Shown here in pieces: positions 33,031 to 33,176 of a stretch of DNA of 33,176 bases. Below the pieces are notes generated by a model that ran no database searches, had not been told where the DNA came from, and worked only from the letters and a program-made list of their open reading frames with translations. The position numbers and the translations under genes were made by a program. Within the stretch, counting starts at the first letter, position 1; each line of letters starts with the position of its first letter. This DNA is from Planctomycetaceae bacterium (GTDB lineage Bacteria > Planctomycetota > Planctomycetia > Pirellulales > Pirellulaceae): NCBI GenBank assembly GCA_002709225.1, contig PAQH01000143.1, positions 1 through 33,176 on the forward strand, in the 5' to 3' direction.

Positions 33031-33176
33031 TCAAGCCGTTTGGGCCCACGCGTTATCCGGAGATGGAGTGGCCAGCCGTTCCGCCAGCGACCATAAGTCG
33101 TCGCCAAATTGTTCGACCGTGACGGGGATTTCATGCTGGATCGAGTCTAAGCCGTGCCTGGTCGCCAGGATACTCA
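33031..33176 (-). CDS. C-terminal fragment of an unidentified protein
   Basis: On the minus strand a frame is open from the window edge to a TGA at 33031-33033, giving 47 residues with no internal methionine. The sequence (SILATRHGLDSIQHEIPVTV, then an amphipathic EQFGDDLWSLAERLATPSPD) has a helical, soluble character like a real protein end. I do not recognise the family. The competing plus-strand frame (32865-33122) is basic and lacks features. The start lies outside the window. Confidence 0.45.
   Translation of the reverse strand, partial: SILATRHGLDSIQHEIPVTVEQFGDDLWSLAERLATPSPDNAWAQTA

Noticed and set aside
32865..33122. 85-codon plus-strand frame after the tRNA.
   Set aside because: It overlaps the more protein-like minus-strand fragment, has no start signal and no domain.

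Overview
The window looks like a chromosomal segment of a Planctomycetota bacterium, probably Pirellulales/Pirellulaceae; the phylum is well supported and the lower rank is inference. Evidence is the gene content: three separate DUF1501 proteins, a DUF1549/DUF1553 protein with cytochrome-like CX4CH and CxxCH motifs, a pre-peptidase C-terminal (PPC) domain protein, two DUF1080/concanavalin-like secreted proteins, a DUF4129 membrane protein, and a protein with DUF1559/pseudopilin-like (H-X-DG) features. No insertion sequence, phage module, CRISPR array or rRNA was seen. One tRNA is present: tRNA-Gln(CUG).

Layout. 1-307: 3' end of a flippase-like (LPG synthase TM/UPF0104) membrane protein. 587-1912: DUF1501 protein 1. 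2215-3393: three tightly packed small membrane-protein genes resembling the enterobacterial yqjD/yqjE arrangement (DUF883-like, a second small TM protein, DUF1469 holin-like). 3568-7010: SDR oxidoreductase, SufS cysteine desulfurase, Gfo/Idh/MocA oxidoreductase. 7040-13557: a divergent planctomycetal block, with DUF1549/DUF1553 then PPC protein on the minus strand and DUF1501 protein 2 on the plus strand, sharing a 593-bp intergenic region. 13558-13921: an intergenic region with a terminator-like hairpin and a nested ~104-nt palindromic structure. 13922-14404: MaoC-like hydratase. 14500-19053 (minus): outer-membrane barrel-like protein, secreted concanavalin-like protein, and a DUF4129 membrane protein with a ~230-250 residue disordered linker. 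19465-20819 (minus): hisI-hisG. 21209-23628 (plus): a 98-aa unknown protein, a HIT hydrolase, DUF1501 protein 3. 23712-27439 (minus): permease, SAM methyltransferase, thyA, folA, apparently one transcription unit. 27682-29372 (plus): ECF sigma factor and a cognate anti-sigma-like protein fused to a pseudopilin-like extracytoplasmic domain. 29637-30704: DUF1080 protein. 30764-32461 (minus): FHA-GAF-SpoIIE phosphatase. 32786-32856: tRNA-Gln. 33031-33176: 3' end of a minus-strand gene that leaves the window.

How the genes work together. The strongest functional units are: the nucleotide unit (putative nucleobase permease, ThyA, DHFR), in which ThyA makes dihydrofolate that FolA recycles; HisI/HisG of histidine biosynthesis; the secreted DUF1549/PPC/DUF1501 block, of unknown substrate; and the ECF sigma/anti-sigma pair. 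The sigma/anti-sigma pair is the best candidate for an unusual system: a membrane anti-sigma factor whose TM segment and periplasmic part look like a DUF1559 pseudopilin, suggesting that a pilin-fold sensor controls an ECF sigma factor. All functional assignments come from reading motifs; no database search was run.
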